A DNA stretch of 64,000 bases. It comes from Acinetobacter sp. UBA3106. Its GTDB lineage: Bacteria; Pseudomonadota; Gammaproteobacteria; Pseudomonadales; Moraxellaceae. The position numbers and the translations under genes were made by a program. The notes under the pieces were generated by a model, which saw only the letters and a list, made by a program, of their open reading frames with translations, was not told where the DNA came from and made no database searches. Positions 44,184-52,611 of this stretch are shown here, piece by piece (within the stretch, counting starts at the first letter, position 1; the number at the start of each line of letters is the position of its first letter). Location: assembly GCA_002365595.1 (NCBI GenBank), contig DFAM01000009.1, forward strand, positions 105,649-169,648. Reading direction: 5' to 3'.

Positions 44184-45974
44184 ATGAATACGGCAATCCA
44201 AGCAGCTCTCGATCATGCAGTGCAATCTCTTCAAGCTGAAGGTGTACTTCCATCCGACTGGAATAACAACGGTCATTTAACGCGAACCAAAGACCGAAGC
44301 CACGGTGACTTCGCTTCAAATATTGCAATGATTGGTTCTAAAGCTGCGGGTATGAAGCCTCGTGATCTTGCAGAAAAAATTCTTGCTGCATTGCCTGAAG
44401 TAGCAGACATCAGCAAAGCAGAAATTGCGGGTCCCGGCTTTATTAACTTCTTCTTGAATGCCGACCAACGCTTTGCTGTTTTAGACCAGATTCAAGCACA
44501 AAAAGATCAATTTGGTCGTACCCAAGCCAATGCGGAAAAACGCATTCAAGTTGAATTTGTTTCAGCAAACCCGACTTCAAGCCTGCACGTCGGTCATGGT
44601 CGTGGTGCAGCCTACGGTATGACAGTTGCCAACTTATTAGAAGCAACGGGTGCCAAAGTTGACCGTGAGTATTATGTCAATGACGCTGGCCGTCAAATGG
44701 ACATCCTGGCAACCTCGACTTATTTGCGTTACCTGGAACTCACCGGTCAGGAACTGGTTTTCCCTAAAAATGCCTACCAAGGCGACTATGTGAAAGAAAT
44801 CGCGCAAAGCATTATCGACCAAAATGGTGATGCCTATGTACGCCCAGTTGCCGATGTTTATAAAGACGTGCCTGAAGATGTACAGTTTGCTGCTGAACTC
44901 GATGCTGATGGCAACAAGGTTGTACTTTCAGGCGATAAAGAAAAACATATCGATGGCTTGATTTTCAATTCACAACAATTAATCGGTCAAGGCTACCGCG
45001 TTTTCTTGCAAGCGGCATTAAAAGCCATTCTTGATGATATTAAAGATGACCTGGGCGAATTCGGAGTAACCTTCAACCAGTGGTTCAGTGAAGAATCATT
45101 GACAGATAAAATTGAAGAAGCGCTGCAAACGCTTGATCAACGCGGTTTCTTGTATGAACAAGACGGCAACATCTGGTTTAAATCGACTGCATTTGGCGAC
45201 GAAAAAGATCGCGTGGTCAAACGCCGTAATGGTCAAACCACGTATTTCGCCTCTGACATTGCTTACCACCTGAATAAATTACAACGTGGCTATACTGACA
45301 TCATCGATATTTGGGGTTCAGATCACCACGGCTATATCGCACGTGTTAAAGCAGCGATTGATGCTCTGGGTTATGACTCGAAAAAATTAACCGTTCTTCT
45401 AGTTCAGTTCGTAAGCTTGTGGCGCGGCGGCGAGATGGTGCAAATGTCATCACGTTCAGGCCAGTTCGTGACTTTACGTGACCTGCGTAAAGAAGTCGGT
45501 AATGATGCAGCGCGTTTCTACTACGTGATGCGTAAATCTGAACAGCACATTGACTTTGACTTGGACCTAGCTGTTTCACAAAGCAAGGACAATGCGGTGT
45601 ATTACATTCAATATGCACATGCCCGTATCTGCCGTATGCTTGAAAAAGCCGCCTCTACCGATGTGAATTTTGATGCTGCGAATGCACGTCAATTTGCGGT
45701 AAAACTGGATCTTGATGCCGAAACTGAAATTCTGGCCAAACTTGCAGCCTATCCGGAAATTGTGATTCGTGCAGCCAACAGTTATGAACCGCATCAAGTC
45801 GGTAACTATCTGAAAGAATTGGCAGCTTTATTCCACGGTTGGTATAATGAGCATAAAGTACTCAATGATGATGCTGAACTTACGCAAGCCCGTTTATTAC
45901 TTTCAGTAAACGTACAACAAGTATTACGTAATGGTTTAGAATTATTAGGTGTATCTGCTCCTACATCAATGTAA
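44184..45974 (+). CDS. argS: Arginyl-tRNA synthetase
   Basis: This is a 596-residue class I synthetase. The N-terminal Add-1 domain is followed by the HIGH-type signature ANPTSSLHVGHGRGA near residue 125. VNDAGRQM, YFASDIAYHL and SDHHGYIARV follow. In place of KMSKS stands MSSRSGQFVTL, normal for ArgRS. The C-terminal DALR domain starts ARICRM. The start ATG 44184 gives the usual Acinetobacter length; the open frame upstream is leader. It is followed 22 bp later by the SPOR gene. Confidence 0.97.
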   Translation: MNTAIQAALDHAVQSLQAEGVLPSDWNNNGHLTRTKDRSHGDFASNIAMIGSKAAGMKPRDLAEKILAALPEVADISKAEIAGPGFINFFLNADQRFAVLDQIQAQKDQFGRTQANAEKRIQVEFVSANPTSSLHVGHGRGAAYGMTVANLLEATGAKVDREYYVNDAGRQMDILATSTYLRYLELTGQELVFPKNAYQGDYVKEIAQSIIDQNGDAYVRPVADVYKDVPEDVQFAAELDADGNKVVLSGDKEKHIDGLIFNSQQLIGQGYRVFLQAALKAILDDIKDDLGEFGVTFNQWFSEESLTDKIEEALQTLDQRGFLYEQDGNIWFKSTAFGDEKDRVVKRRNGQTTYFASDIAYHLNKLQRGYTDIIDIWGSDHHGYIARVKAAIDALGYDSKKLTVLLVQFVSLWRGGEMVQMSSRSGQFVTLRDLRKEVGNDAARFYYVMRKSEQHIDFDLDLAVSQSKDNAVYYIQYAHARICRMLEKAASTDVNFDAANARQFAVKLDLDAETEILAKLAAYPEIVIRAANSYEPHQVGNYLKELAALFHGWYNEHKVLNDDAELTQARLLLSVNVQQVLRNGLELLGVSAPTSM

Positions 45975-45996
45975 TTAGCACAAAAGGAAGTCCCAC

Positions 45997-46608
45997 GTGT
46001 TTGGAAAAACGCAGCGCGGTGTCTCTGAGCGACCGAGTAAGCCGAAAAAGCCATTGATTCCTGCATGGTTAGGAACATTGGTGGTTATTTTAATCGTGTT
46101 GAGTTTTGCTGTAGCTTTGATGCTATGGAAGCCGTGGGCACCGGTCAAACCGAAGAATCAGATTAATTCTGAGCATTATCAGGAAGATACAAACAAAGAT
46201 TATCGTTTCTACGATTTATTGCCACAACAGCAAGTGACGCCTATTCCTGATCAGGCTGTGCCTGAAACTAAAAACTCGGGAACTGTGGTGATTGTTGAAG
46301 CACCAGAAGCAGAAACAGCTCCCCCGGCAGATACCGCCGAGCCAGGTCTAGAAGCTTCTGAAGCGCCAGTTGCCCAGCCACCAAGTTTTATACTGCAGGT
46401 TCGTAGTTATCCTGATCCAGATAGTGCCGATGCACGCCGTGCTGAAATTATCTTGAATGGTTTGTCTGCGGATGTGGTGAAATCGGTGGAAGGCGGTCAA
46501 ACCTGGTACCGTGTGATTTCAGGACCTTATGATTCTCAGGAAGCTGCGATGATTGCCCAGCAGACCTTACAACGCAGTGGCATTGATTCTATTGTGGTGA
46601 AACGCTAA
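45997..46608 (+). CDS. SPOR domain protein, FtsN-like
   Basis: This 203-residue bitopic protein has a basic cytoplasmic tail (GKTQRGVSERPSKPKKP), one membrane helix (WLGTLVVILIVLSFAVALML, residues 25-44), a periplasmic Pro/Glu-rich linker and a C-terminal SPOR domain (SFILQVRSYPDPDSADARRA to IDSIVVKR, about 130-203) that binds denuded glycan at the septum. Position next to argS matches the Pseudomonas SPOR gene after argS, a candidate FtsN. It starts with GTG after AAGGAAG. FtsN identity is inferred. Confidence 0.8.
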   Translation: MFGKTQRGVSERPSKPKKPLIPAWLGTLVVILIVLSFAVALMLWKPWAPVKPKNQINSEHYQEDTNKDYRFYDLLPQQQVTPIPDQAVPETKNSGTVVIVEAPEAETAPPADTAEPGLEASEAPVAQPPSFILQVRSYPDPDSADARRAEIILNGLSADVVKSVEGGQTWYRVISGPYDSQEAAMIAQQTLQRSGIDSIVVKR

Positions 46609-46620
46609 GTTTAATCCATA

Positions 46621-46650
46621 AAAAAGCGCCTCATTTGAGGCGCTTTTTTA
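46621..46650 (+). terminator. Intrinsic terminator of argS-SPOR operon
   Basis: A 13-bp perfect stem AAAAAGCGCCTCA / TGAGGCGCTTTTT with a minimal loop and a T-run, 13 bp after the SPOR stop. Confidence 0.9.
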
Positions 46651-46685
46651 TTTTGACCGTCCTAAATTTTTTCCTTGATGAAACA

Positions 46686-46770
46686 TCCCCCTTAACAAAG
46701 GGGGACTGAGGAGGATTAATATAATTCAAGAGGTAAATAATCCCTCCAACCTCTCTTTAAAAAAGGGAGG
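46686..46770. repeat. REP/BIME-like composite inverted repeat
   Basis: TCCCCCTT-AACA-AAGGGGGA (46686-46705) and CCTCTCTTT-N3-AAAGGGAGG (46750-46770) are two hairpins. Between them GGAGGATTA (46710-46718) is complementary to TAATCCCTCC (46738-46747) apart from one missing G. The whole forms a nested cruciform, as in intergenic palindromic repeats that occur in many copies per genome. It lies in the convergent gap between the SPOR gene and psd. Confidence 0.6.
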
Positions 46771-46780
46771 CTAAAAGCAT

Positions 46781-47632
46781 TTAAACCGTATGTCCCAAAG
46801 CTTCACCCATGACCACCACAGAATTGGCTTTAAACATCGCGTCCCACTGCATTTTATCTTTTTCAAATAAAATCACCGCAGTTGAGCCCAAGTAGAAACG
46901 GCCCAACTCTGCACCTTTTTCCAGAAACAGATTGTGCTGGTTTAGCTCCAAGCGTCCTGTAGGTTTTACTTTGCCTGTGGCTACGGTTTCAATGCCTGCC
47001 ACAATCATAGCCCCCACTAAAACTACCGCCATACGACCAAGTTCAGTATCAAACAAACACACCATCCGTTCATTACGCGCAAACAGGCCCGGAATATTTT
47101 CCGCAGTGGTTTGATTGACCGAGAACAGTTCACCTGGAACATACAAGGTTTCAGTCAAAGTGCCGGCAAAAGGCATATGCACACGGTGATAATCTTTAGG
47201 TGACAAATACACAGTCGCAAAATGGCCATTTTTAAAAGGTTCAGCCAATTGCGGATCGGCAATCAGTTTTTCCACCGAAAAGCTTTGACCCTTGGCCTGA
47301 AAAATATCGCCTTCTTCAATCTTGCCCAACTGTGAGATAGCCCCATCGGCGGGTGAAACAATACTACGTGGATCCGTATCGATTTGACGTGCACCCTGTT
47401 TTAAAGAGCGGGTAAAAAAATCGTTAAATGATTTGAATTTCAATGCATTGCTTTGTTCAGCAATCGACATATCAATGCCATACTGGGCTTTAAAAGCCTG
47501 AATCACGGTATTTTTGATAATCGGATGTTCACTGGCAGCCAGTTTACCCACGACACGTGATAATTGGTGTTGTGGCACAACACGTTGCGCTTGAATAAAA
47601 ATTTGTTTTTTTAAACGTGATGCGAAGCTCAA
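46781..47632 (-). CDS. psd: Phosphatidylserine decarboxylase
   Basis: This enzyme converts phosphatidylserine into phosphatidylethanolamine at the inner membrane. From TTG at 47632 it is 283 residues, the usual Acinetobacter length. The self-cleavage motif that yields the pyruvoyl group is LGST in FYLGSTAVILFE near residue 250. HRVHMPFAG with its catalytic Asp-His pair and SVNQTTAENIPGLFARNER are intact. The TTG start overlaps the rhdA stop in the tetramer TTGA and has GGAGAG upstream. The frame is open for 16 more codons inside rhdA, but that would be too long. Confidence 0.93.
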   Translation of the reverse strand: MSFASRLKKQIFIQAQRVVPQHQLSRVVGKLAASEHPIIKNTVIQAFKAQYGIDMSIAEQSNALKFKSFNDFFTRSLKQGARQIDTDPRSIVSPADGAISQLGKIEEGDIFQAKGQSFSVEKLIADPQLAEPFKNGHFATVYLSPKDYHRVHMPFAGTLTETLYVPGELFSVNQTTAENIPGLFARNERMVCLFDTELGRMAVVLVGAMIVAGIETVATGKVKPTGRLELNQHNLFLEKGAELGRFYLGSTAVILFEKDKMQWDAMFKANSVVVMGEALGHTV

Positions 47633-48477
47633 GATGGTAACTCTCCGGTAATAATCGGACTGTCGAGGCGGTTGCCCCATTCACTCCACGCACCATCATA
47701 AGCCCGTATCTTCCAACCGAGTAATCGGCCCAGAATATAGGCCAAACCCGAACGGTGATGTGACTGACAATAAACCACCACAGGTTGTTTTAAATTGAAA
47801 CCCAGTTGTTCTAAGCGCTGTTGAGTGCGTTCTAAAGGATGTAATTTTAAATGATTTTCACGGTTTAGGGCAGTACTCCACTCAAAATGTCGGGCATTTG
47901 GAATGTGACCGCCGCGTCGCGCTGCGAGTCGAAGACCGGTATATTCATCTTCAGTACGACAATCCCACAATTGAATATTATTGTTTTGGACTTTTTCTAA
48001 AAGATCTGCATATTCAATACGGTATTTTTCAATATTCTCCTGGTTGATCTCCACCAGATGCGCTACAGGATCTGGTTTTTCCACTTCTGAAGAAGTAGGC
48101 AAACCGGCTGCCAGCCAGGCATGAATACCGCCATTTAACACGCTGGTATTTTCAAAACCCAGACAATGCAGGTTCCAGATCAGGCGCCCCGCCCAGCCGC
48201 CGCCTTCATCATCATAAGCTACGACATGATGGTCCGGAGAAATATTCAGATACTCAATTAAGGCCTGTAAGCCTTCTACATCGGGCAATAAACCTGAAGC
48301 CTGTTCTTCTTGCCGTACCAGTTGCTTCGGTTGCACATGAATGGCATGCGGAATATGCAATTGATCATAAACAGAACGACGGCTTAAATCGACAATGCGT
48401 AATTTTTCATTGCCTAAAAACGGAACCAGCTCTTCTGCTTCTATCAGCAGACCAAAATTAAATGCAGATACAGTCAT
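47629..48477 (-). CDS. rhdA: Thiosulfate sulfurtransferase (rhodanese), RhdA type
   Basis: This is a 282-residue tandem rhodanese. The inactive N-terminal domain runs VDLSRRSVYDQLHIPHAIHV. The C-terminal domain carries the active-site cysteine in YCQSHHRSGLAYILGRLLG, close to the CQTHHRS loop of Azotobacter RhdA, with an RTEDEYTG element before it. It transfers sulfane sulfur from thiosulfate to cyanide or another acceptor. The pair rhdA-psd is also seen in Pseudomonas. The stop overlaps the psd start. Confidence 0.92.
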   Translation of the reverse strand: MTVSAFNFGLLIEAEELVPFLGNEKLRIVDLSRRSVYDQLHIPHAIHVQPKQLVRQEEQASGLLPDVEGLQALIEYLNISPDHHVVAYDDEGGGWAGRLIWNLHCLGFENTSVLNGGIHAWLAAGLPTSSEVEKPDPVAHLVEINQENIEKYRIEYADLLEKVQNNNIQLWDCRTEDEYTGLRLAARRGGHIPNARHFEWSTALNRENHLKLHPLERTQQRLEQLGFNLKQPVVVYCQSHHRSGLAYILGRLLGWKIRAYDGAWSEWGNRLDSPIITGELPS

Positions 48478-48589
48478 ACTTTTTTCGTGTTTTATTTAGA
48501 TCAACAGGACGATCTTAGCACAAGTCATTTTCACTATTATGCTGATTTTTTGCATTCATTTAGCAAAAAATCAGCTATAGCAATCATGA

Positions 48590-49795
48590 TTATTCTACTT
48601 CGGCGAGATTAAATACCTGACGTAAATAAGCCAAGAAAGTATCGTTATCGGTCATGGTTTTTCCTGGACTGTCAGAAATTTTGGCTACTGATTGACCATT
48701 ACATTCCACCAGTTTTAACACAATATTCAGGGGTTTTTGTCCCAGGTCATTGGTTAAATTGGTACCAATACCAAAGCTGACCTGAAAACGGTCTTTAAAA
48801 TACTGATGCAAGTTCCAGGCTTTCTCGATATTCAAGCCATCACTAAAAGTCAGCATCTTGGTTTTGCTGTCAATTTTCAGTTTTTTATAGTGCGCATAAG
48901 CCTTGTCACCCCACTCATAGGGATCGCCACTATCATGCCGTAAACCATCGAACAGTTTGGCAAAATACAGATCGAAGTCACGCAGGAAGGCATCCATCCC
49001 CACCACATCCGTCAGGGCAATTCCTAAATCGCCACGGTATTCCTGCACCCAGGTTTCCAGTGCCGCTTTCTGGAAATCGCGTAGACGCACATCCAGCGCC
49101 TGAAAGGCTTGCAGGAATTCATGCGCCATCGTCCCAATCGGGGTAATCCCTAATTCTTTAGCAATCAGCACATTGCTGGTACCACGGAAAATGTTAGGTA
49201 CTGCTGCATGAAATTCTTCAATCACATGTTTTTGCCATGCAAAGCTATAACGGCGGCGGGTACCAAAATCAGATACCAGAAATGGTGGATCTTCCGGATT
49301 TTGTTCAGCTTGATATTTTTGAGTCAGGGCAATTTTAGCCTGTAAACGACGTTCACCTTCTGCCAAAACCTGATCACTACGAATGCGCGTGAAATACAGC
49401 TGATTGACAATGGCTAGAACAAAGATTTCAAACATCATCGCCTGAACCATCGGGCCTTCAACCCAAATGTCCAGACGACCTTGTTCATCAATGCGGGCTT
49501 TAATAAAACGGCGTTTTAGCTGGAACAGTTCCAGATAATCGACAAAGTCACTTTTGATAAAACGTAAACTGCGAAGATAGAGCAGCTCATCTTCTTTAAA
49601 CTTAAGCTGGCATAAATAGTCGAGCTGTTGGTTCAAATCGTCCAGAATATCCGTCAGTGGATAAACGGTATCCTCTAAATTACGGCAACGGAAATGATAA
49701 ACACTGTGCGTTTGAGGAAATTTATGCAGTACCACCTGTAGCATGGTAAATTTGTACAAGTCAGTATCAAGCAAAGATTGAATGATTGGAGCCAT
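48590..49795 (-). CDS. pncB: Nicotinate phosphoribosyltransferase
   Basis: This 401-residue enzyme joins nicotinate and PRPP to form nicotinate mononucleotide in NAD salvage. Landmarks are LLDTDLYKFTMLQVV at the N-terminus, SDFGTRRRYSFAWQ near residue 180, RGTSNVLIAKELGITPIGTMAHE (in pieces RGTSNVLIAK and GTMAHEF) containing the phosphorylated-type His, and GLRHDSGDPYEWG. Length matches E. coli PncB (400). Nicotinamidase pncA lies 6.5 kb away, so the salvage path is complete in this window except for later steps. Confidence 0.96.
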   Translation of the reverse strand: MAPIIQSLLDTDLYKFTMLQVVLHKFPQTHSVYHFRCRNLEDTVYPLTDILDDLNQQLDYLCQLKFKEDELLYLRSLRFIKSDFVDYLELFQLKRRFIKARIDEQGRLDIWVEGPMVQAMMFEIFVLAIVNQLYFTRIRSDQVLAEGERRLQAKIALTQKYQAEQNPEDPPFLVSDFGTRRRYSFAWQKHVIEEFHAAVPNIFRGTSNVLIAKELGITPIGTMAHEFLQAFQALDVRLRDFQKAALETWVQEYRGDLGIALTDVVGMDAFLRDFDLYFAKLFDGLRHDSGDPYEWGDKAYAHYKKLKIDSKTKMLTFSDGLNIEKAWNLHQYFKDRFQVSFGIGTNLTNDLGQKPLNIVLKLVECNGQSVAKISDSPGKTMTDNDTFLAYLRQVFNLAEVE

Positions 49796-50150
49796 ATCTA
49801 ATGAAATTTCGCTGTGCTGACTGCATTAAAACACACTTTTTATCTTGATATTGCTAGTTTTGCGTACAGCTATGCCAGTCAAGCCCATATAGTCAGGGCT
49901 AAATCTCGCTTTTTTTCAATCCCAGGTCTTTATTTCATTTGCTACAAAATGCCTTTGCCACAAGTCTCCTGTTCAAATATCTATATTCATTTTCGTTAAA
50001 ACCTTGGTGGGTCTATGTATGCAAAGAGAGAAGAAAATATTTAATAAAACCTGCTGATGCTATTGCGATATTGTTTGCATTTTAACGCTTAAATTTCTGC
50101 CTGTTTGCTACAATGCGGCGGATAAATTGAAGATATAAATTGGTTAAGTT

Positions 50151-50591
50151 ATGCGTGCATTATTACAACGGGTTCTAGAAGCAAAAGTTGTGGTAGAAGG
50201 TGAAACAACCGGACAAATTGAAAAAGGCATTTTGGTTTTTCTGGGATTAGGCAAAGAAGATAATCTGGAAAAGGGCAAAAAGCTGATCGACAAGATTTTG
50301 AAATATCGCTTTTTTGATGATGAGCAGGGCAAAATGGGCTGGAATGTGGCTCAGGCTGGCGGTGGATTATTACTGGTTTCGCAATTTACTTTAATGGCGC
50401 AAACGCAAAAAGGCTTACGCCCCGACTTCGGTCCAGCCATGCCACCCAGCGAGGCTAAAGCTTTATATGAAGCCTTGGTGGACTATGCAAAATCTCAATT
50501 TGAAAATGTACAAACCGGTATTTTTGCAGCCGATATGAAAGTGCATCTGGTCAATGATGGTCCAGTGACTTTTAATCTGGAAGTGGAATAA
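50151..50591 (+). CDS. dtd: D-aminoacyl-tRNA deacylase
   Basis: This 146-residue enzyme removes D-amino acids or glycine mischarged to tRNA. The N-terminus MRALLQRVLEAKVVVEGE, the central SQFTLMAQTQKGLRPDF with the conserved SQFTL, and the C-terminal NDGPVTFNLEVE (the GPVT cis-Pro-type motif) are diagnostic. Length 145 is typical. Ribosome binding site is weak. It is convergent with the lipoprotein gene and ends at the terminator at 50612. Confidence 0.96.
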   Translation: MRALLQRVLEAKVVVEGETTGQIEKGILVFLGLGKEDNLEKGKKLIDKILKYRFFDDEQGKMGWNVAQAGGGLLLVSQFTLMAQTQKGLRPDFGPAMPPSEAKALYEALVDYAKSQFENVQTGIFAADMKVHLVNDGPVTFNLEVE

Positions 50592-50611
50592 CGCGACAAT
50601 ATTCCAAGCAT

Positions 50612-50639
50612 AAAAAAGCCCTCTATTGAGGGCTTTTTT
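50612..50639. terminator. Bidirectional terminator between dtd and lipoprotein gene
   Basis: AAAAAAGCCCTC / GAGGGCTTTTTT with a TATT loop, T-runs on both strands. Confidence 0.9.
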
Positions 50640-50646
50640 ATTTTAA

Positions 50647-51153
50647 TTAAAGAGTAGCAAGATATTTTGCACGGTCCATTACATCTGTAGGAATGTCTTG
50701 AACTAACATCACTGTTAATGATTGCTGGCCTTTAACTTTTGCTGATTGTTGAGTTTCTAAGACTGCATTTACATCTTTTGGAGATAATGTATACATTGCT
50801 CCAGTAGCTGGATCAATAATCAGAAGGCCAAGTAAACCACCAAAGATAATATTACCTATATACCAACCATTTACACTTGCAGTTACTTGAATTTTTTTAG
50901 TTTGGAAACCTTCTTTTGAGAAAGCCACTTCATATCCTGCTGGTTTAAAGAAACCATTACCGCGTTTTAAAGTCACAGTAGCAGGAGTTGAGCCAGTATG
51001 AATCTTTTCACCTGATTTATTTGTAATAGTAATATTAGCCGACTCTGGTACTGATTTAAAAGTCAAAGTCTGTGTTGAACCAGAGAAAATACTTGCACAA
51101 CCAGTAAAAGTCATTGAAGCTGCAATTACTGAAGCTGTTAAAATTTTCTTCAT
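50647..51153 (-). CDS. Lipoprotein with PEGA-like domain
   Basis: This is a 168-residue lipoprotein: signal KKILTASVIAASMTFTGC with lipobox FTGC. The mature part begins ASIFSGSTQTLTFKSVPESA, then NITITNKSGEKIHTGSTPATVTLKR, an arrangement like PEGA domains (P-x-x-A-x-V-x-I ... G-x-T-P). A hydrophobic stretch (IGNIIFGGLLGLLIIDP) typical of YceK-like small lipoproteins follows. Function unknown. The ribosome binding site AGGGGGG is buried in a 10-bp hairpin at 51157-51185. Confidence 0.75.
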   Translation of the reverse strand: MKKILTASVIAASMTFTGCASIFSGSTQTLTFKSVPESANITITNKSGEKIHTGSTPATVTLKRGNGFFKPAGYEVAFSKEGFQTKKIQVTASVNGWYIGNIIFGGLLGLLIIDPATGAMYTLSPKDVNAVLETQQSAKVKGQQSLTVMLVQDIPTDVMDRAKYLATL

Positions 51154-51156
51154 TAG

Positions 51157-51185
51157 AATACCCCCCTATTTAAGCGGGGGGTATT
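51157..51185 (-). promoter_or_regulatory. Shine-Dalgarno-sequestering hairpin
   Basis: AATACCCCCC and GGGGGGTATT form a perfect 10-bp stem (51157-51166 with 51176-51185) with a 9-nt loop. On the minus strand the 3' arm holds the GGGGGG that serves as Shine-Dalgarno sequence of the lipoprotein gene, 4-10 bases before its ATG (51153). No U-run follows, so it is not a terminator. It should block initiation unless melted or bound. Confidence 0.65.
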
Positions 51186-51221
51186 ATTAATAAAAAAACT
51201 ATACTTTTCAATTAATCTTGA

Positions 51222-51701
51222 TTACTTACCGGTTTTTTCACGAATAAATGAACGTACCAATTTCACTTTTTCTTGTACCGGTTTTGGTAATTTTGGTGGA
51301 ATCAATTTTGCAACTTTATTAAACCAAACCAAGAGACCGAAATCGCCTTCCATTTTAATGCTGCCATTTTGCATGCCGGTCATAAAAGCGCTTGGGTCAC
51401 CTTTGACTAAAGTTTTTACACCCTGTTCACTGTCTGCAAATTGCAAAATAAAATCTGCTTTTTCTGCATCACCCGATACTGTGTCAATTTGTCCATTGTT
51501 TACAATAATTTGACGTGCAACACCGAGGTCGGTACCAATTTGAATACGGAATTGACGTTCATGAACCAGTTCAATAAATTTTGGACTGGTACGTGCCAAT
51601 TGCTTCATACGCAAAGCCAAGCCCGCAACTAATAAATCAAGCGGATCCGTGCTTACATCGACCAGTGGTAATTTTACGACAGGAATCGAAGATAGTTTCA
51701 T
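51222..51701 (-). CDS. SCP2 sterol-binding domain protein
   Basis: This is a 159-residue soluble protein. The SCP2 fold is suggested by FIELVHERQFRIQIGTD, the strand pair ARQIIVNNGQIDTVSGD, EKADFILQFADSEQGVKTL, then DPSAFMTGMQNGSIKMEGD with the canonical GxIKxEGD element near residue 118, and a C-terminal helix. Such proteins bind hydrophobic ligands; some, like UbiJ/UbiT, act in ubiquinone synthesis. The role here is not known. It is separated from the lipoprotein gene by the hairpin leader. Confidence 0.85.
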   Translation of the reverse strand: MKLSSIPVVKLPLVDVSTDPLDLLVAGLALRMKQLARTSPKFIELVHERQFRIQIGTDLGVARQIIVNNGQIDTVSGDAEKADFILQFADSEQGVKTLVKGDPSAFMTGMQNGSIKMEGDFGLLVWFNKVAKLIPPKLPKPVQEKVKLVRSFIREKTGK

Positions 51702-51794
51702 GACATTTAAGCCTATTGTAATTGTTGGAAAATTGACGACTTATCCTACCATAACTTGTGTTTTTTCAAGTAAGGCTTTGTATAACAATAATGA

Positions 51795-51825
51795 ATAAAA
51801 AAAGATGTGCCGGAGCACATCTTTT
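51795..51825 (-). terminator. Intrinsic terminator of the small membrane protein gene
   Basis: AAAAGATGTGC / GCACATCTTTT with a CGGA tetraloop, and T-runs on the minus strand. Confidence 0.85.
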
Positions 51826-51853
51826 AATTTCTTTGATTTATCAGTCTTGCAAA

Positions 51854-52189
51854 TTAGCGGCTTGAATAGTGTTGCTGTTCATCGTCATAGACTGGTGTAT
51901 GTTCAATATAGCGGCGTTTGGCTAAAGCTCGCTCTGCACGACGATCTTCGCGGATTAACAGCATGGTCACAATAACCATCACCGACATTAACGCAGTCAG
52001 ATAGCTGTATGCCATGGGTAAATCAAAGAGCAGTTGTGTACTTAAACGAATCGCTTCAATTAATCCCCAAAACAGCATACCTGCAAACATAAAGCTTAAC
52101 AAACGACGATAAGGCGAGAAGAAAACAGCTATCAAAGCAGCGGCAATCAAGCTTAAGCCTATGATGGTTGCTAAATTCGCTGTAACCAT
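51854..52189 (-). CDS. Small membrane protein of unknown function
   Basis: This is a 111-residue protein with three hydrophobic segments: IIGLSLIAAALIAVFF, LLSFMFAGMLFWGLIEAI and SYLTALMSVMVIVTMLLI. The C-terminal 30 residues are polar and basic, then Tyr-rich (REDRRAERALAKRRYIEHT). No family is recognised. ATG follows GGACGGAGGTTTTT, a strong ribosome binding site, so the gene is real. It is monocistronic with a terminator. Confidence 0.78.
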   Translation of the reverse strand: MVTANLATIIGLSLIAAALIAVFFSPYRRLLSFMFAGMLFWGLIEAIRLSTQLLFDLPMAYSYLTALMSVMVIVTMLLIREDRRAERALAKRRYIEHTPVYDDEQQHYSSR

Positions 52190-52552
52190 AAAAACCTCCG
52201 TCCTCTATAGGATTTTGACACTTTTATATGGGTCTAAATTAAATCCCCGATACCATGAATAAATGATGAAATATATTTATATCAATCTCTATGCAAGCAT
52301 TATGCGGAGTTTTTTTAAGAAAAAAAGTCTTGTATTTTCAGCAAGCGACACACCTTGTCGCAATATTATTTTGTCATTACATTTTTTTATTTTTAACTTT
52401 TTCTGGAAGTGAGATGGGCTCGGACTTGCCGTGTCATTACAAAAAAACAGCGCATTAAAAGTGTTAAAAAAATATTTTTTTATAATGATTTGTATGCTGT
52501 TTTTGTCGACGATTTCATTTAACCACTCATCTTATTTTGCTTGTTTTTAAAC
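52190..52552. other. Intergenic region between small membrane protein and serB
   Basis: AT-rich with no credible reading frame. It contains a GCGACA-CACCT-TGTCGC hairpin (about 52346-52362) followed by AATATTATTTTG, a possible weak terminator on the plus strand, and a TTGACA-like hexamer at 52213. Neither is convincing as an RNA gene. Confidence 0.35.
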
Positions 52553-52580
52553 AAAAAACGCGACATCAATGTCGCGTTTT
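52553..52580 (-). terminator. Intrinsic terminator of serB
   Basis: AAAACGCGACA / TGTCGCGTTTT with a TCAA loop and a T-run on the minus strand, 32 bp beyond the stop. Confidence 0.9.
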
Positions 52581-52611
52581 ATAGATCAAATTCAATAGTT
52601 GGACTCAAGCA

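Noticed and set aside
52345..52362. Hairpin GCGACA / TGTCGC as the end of a small RNA
   Set aside because: The following T-tract is interrupted and no promoter of good quality lies upstream.
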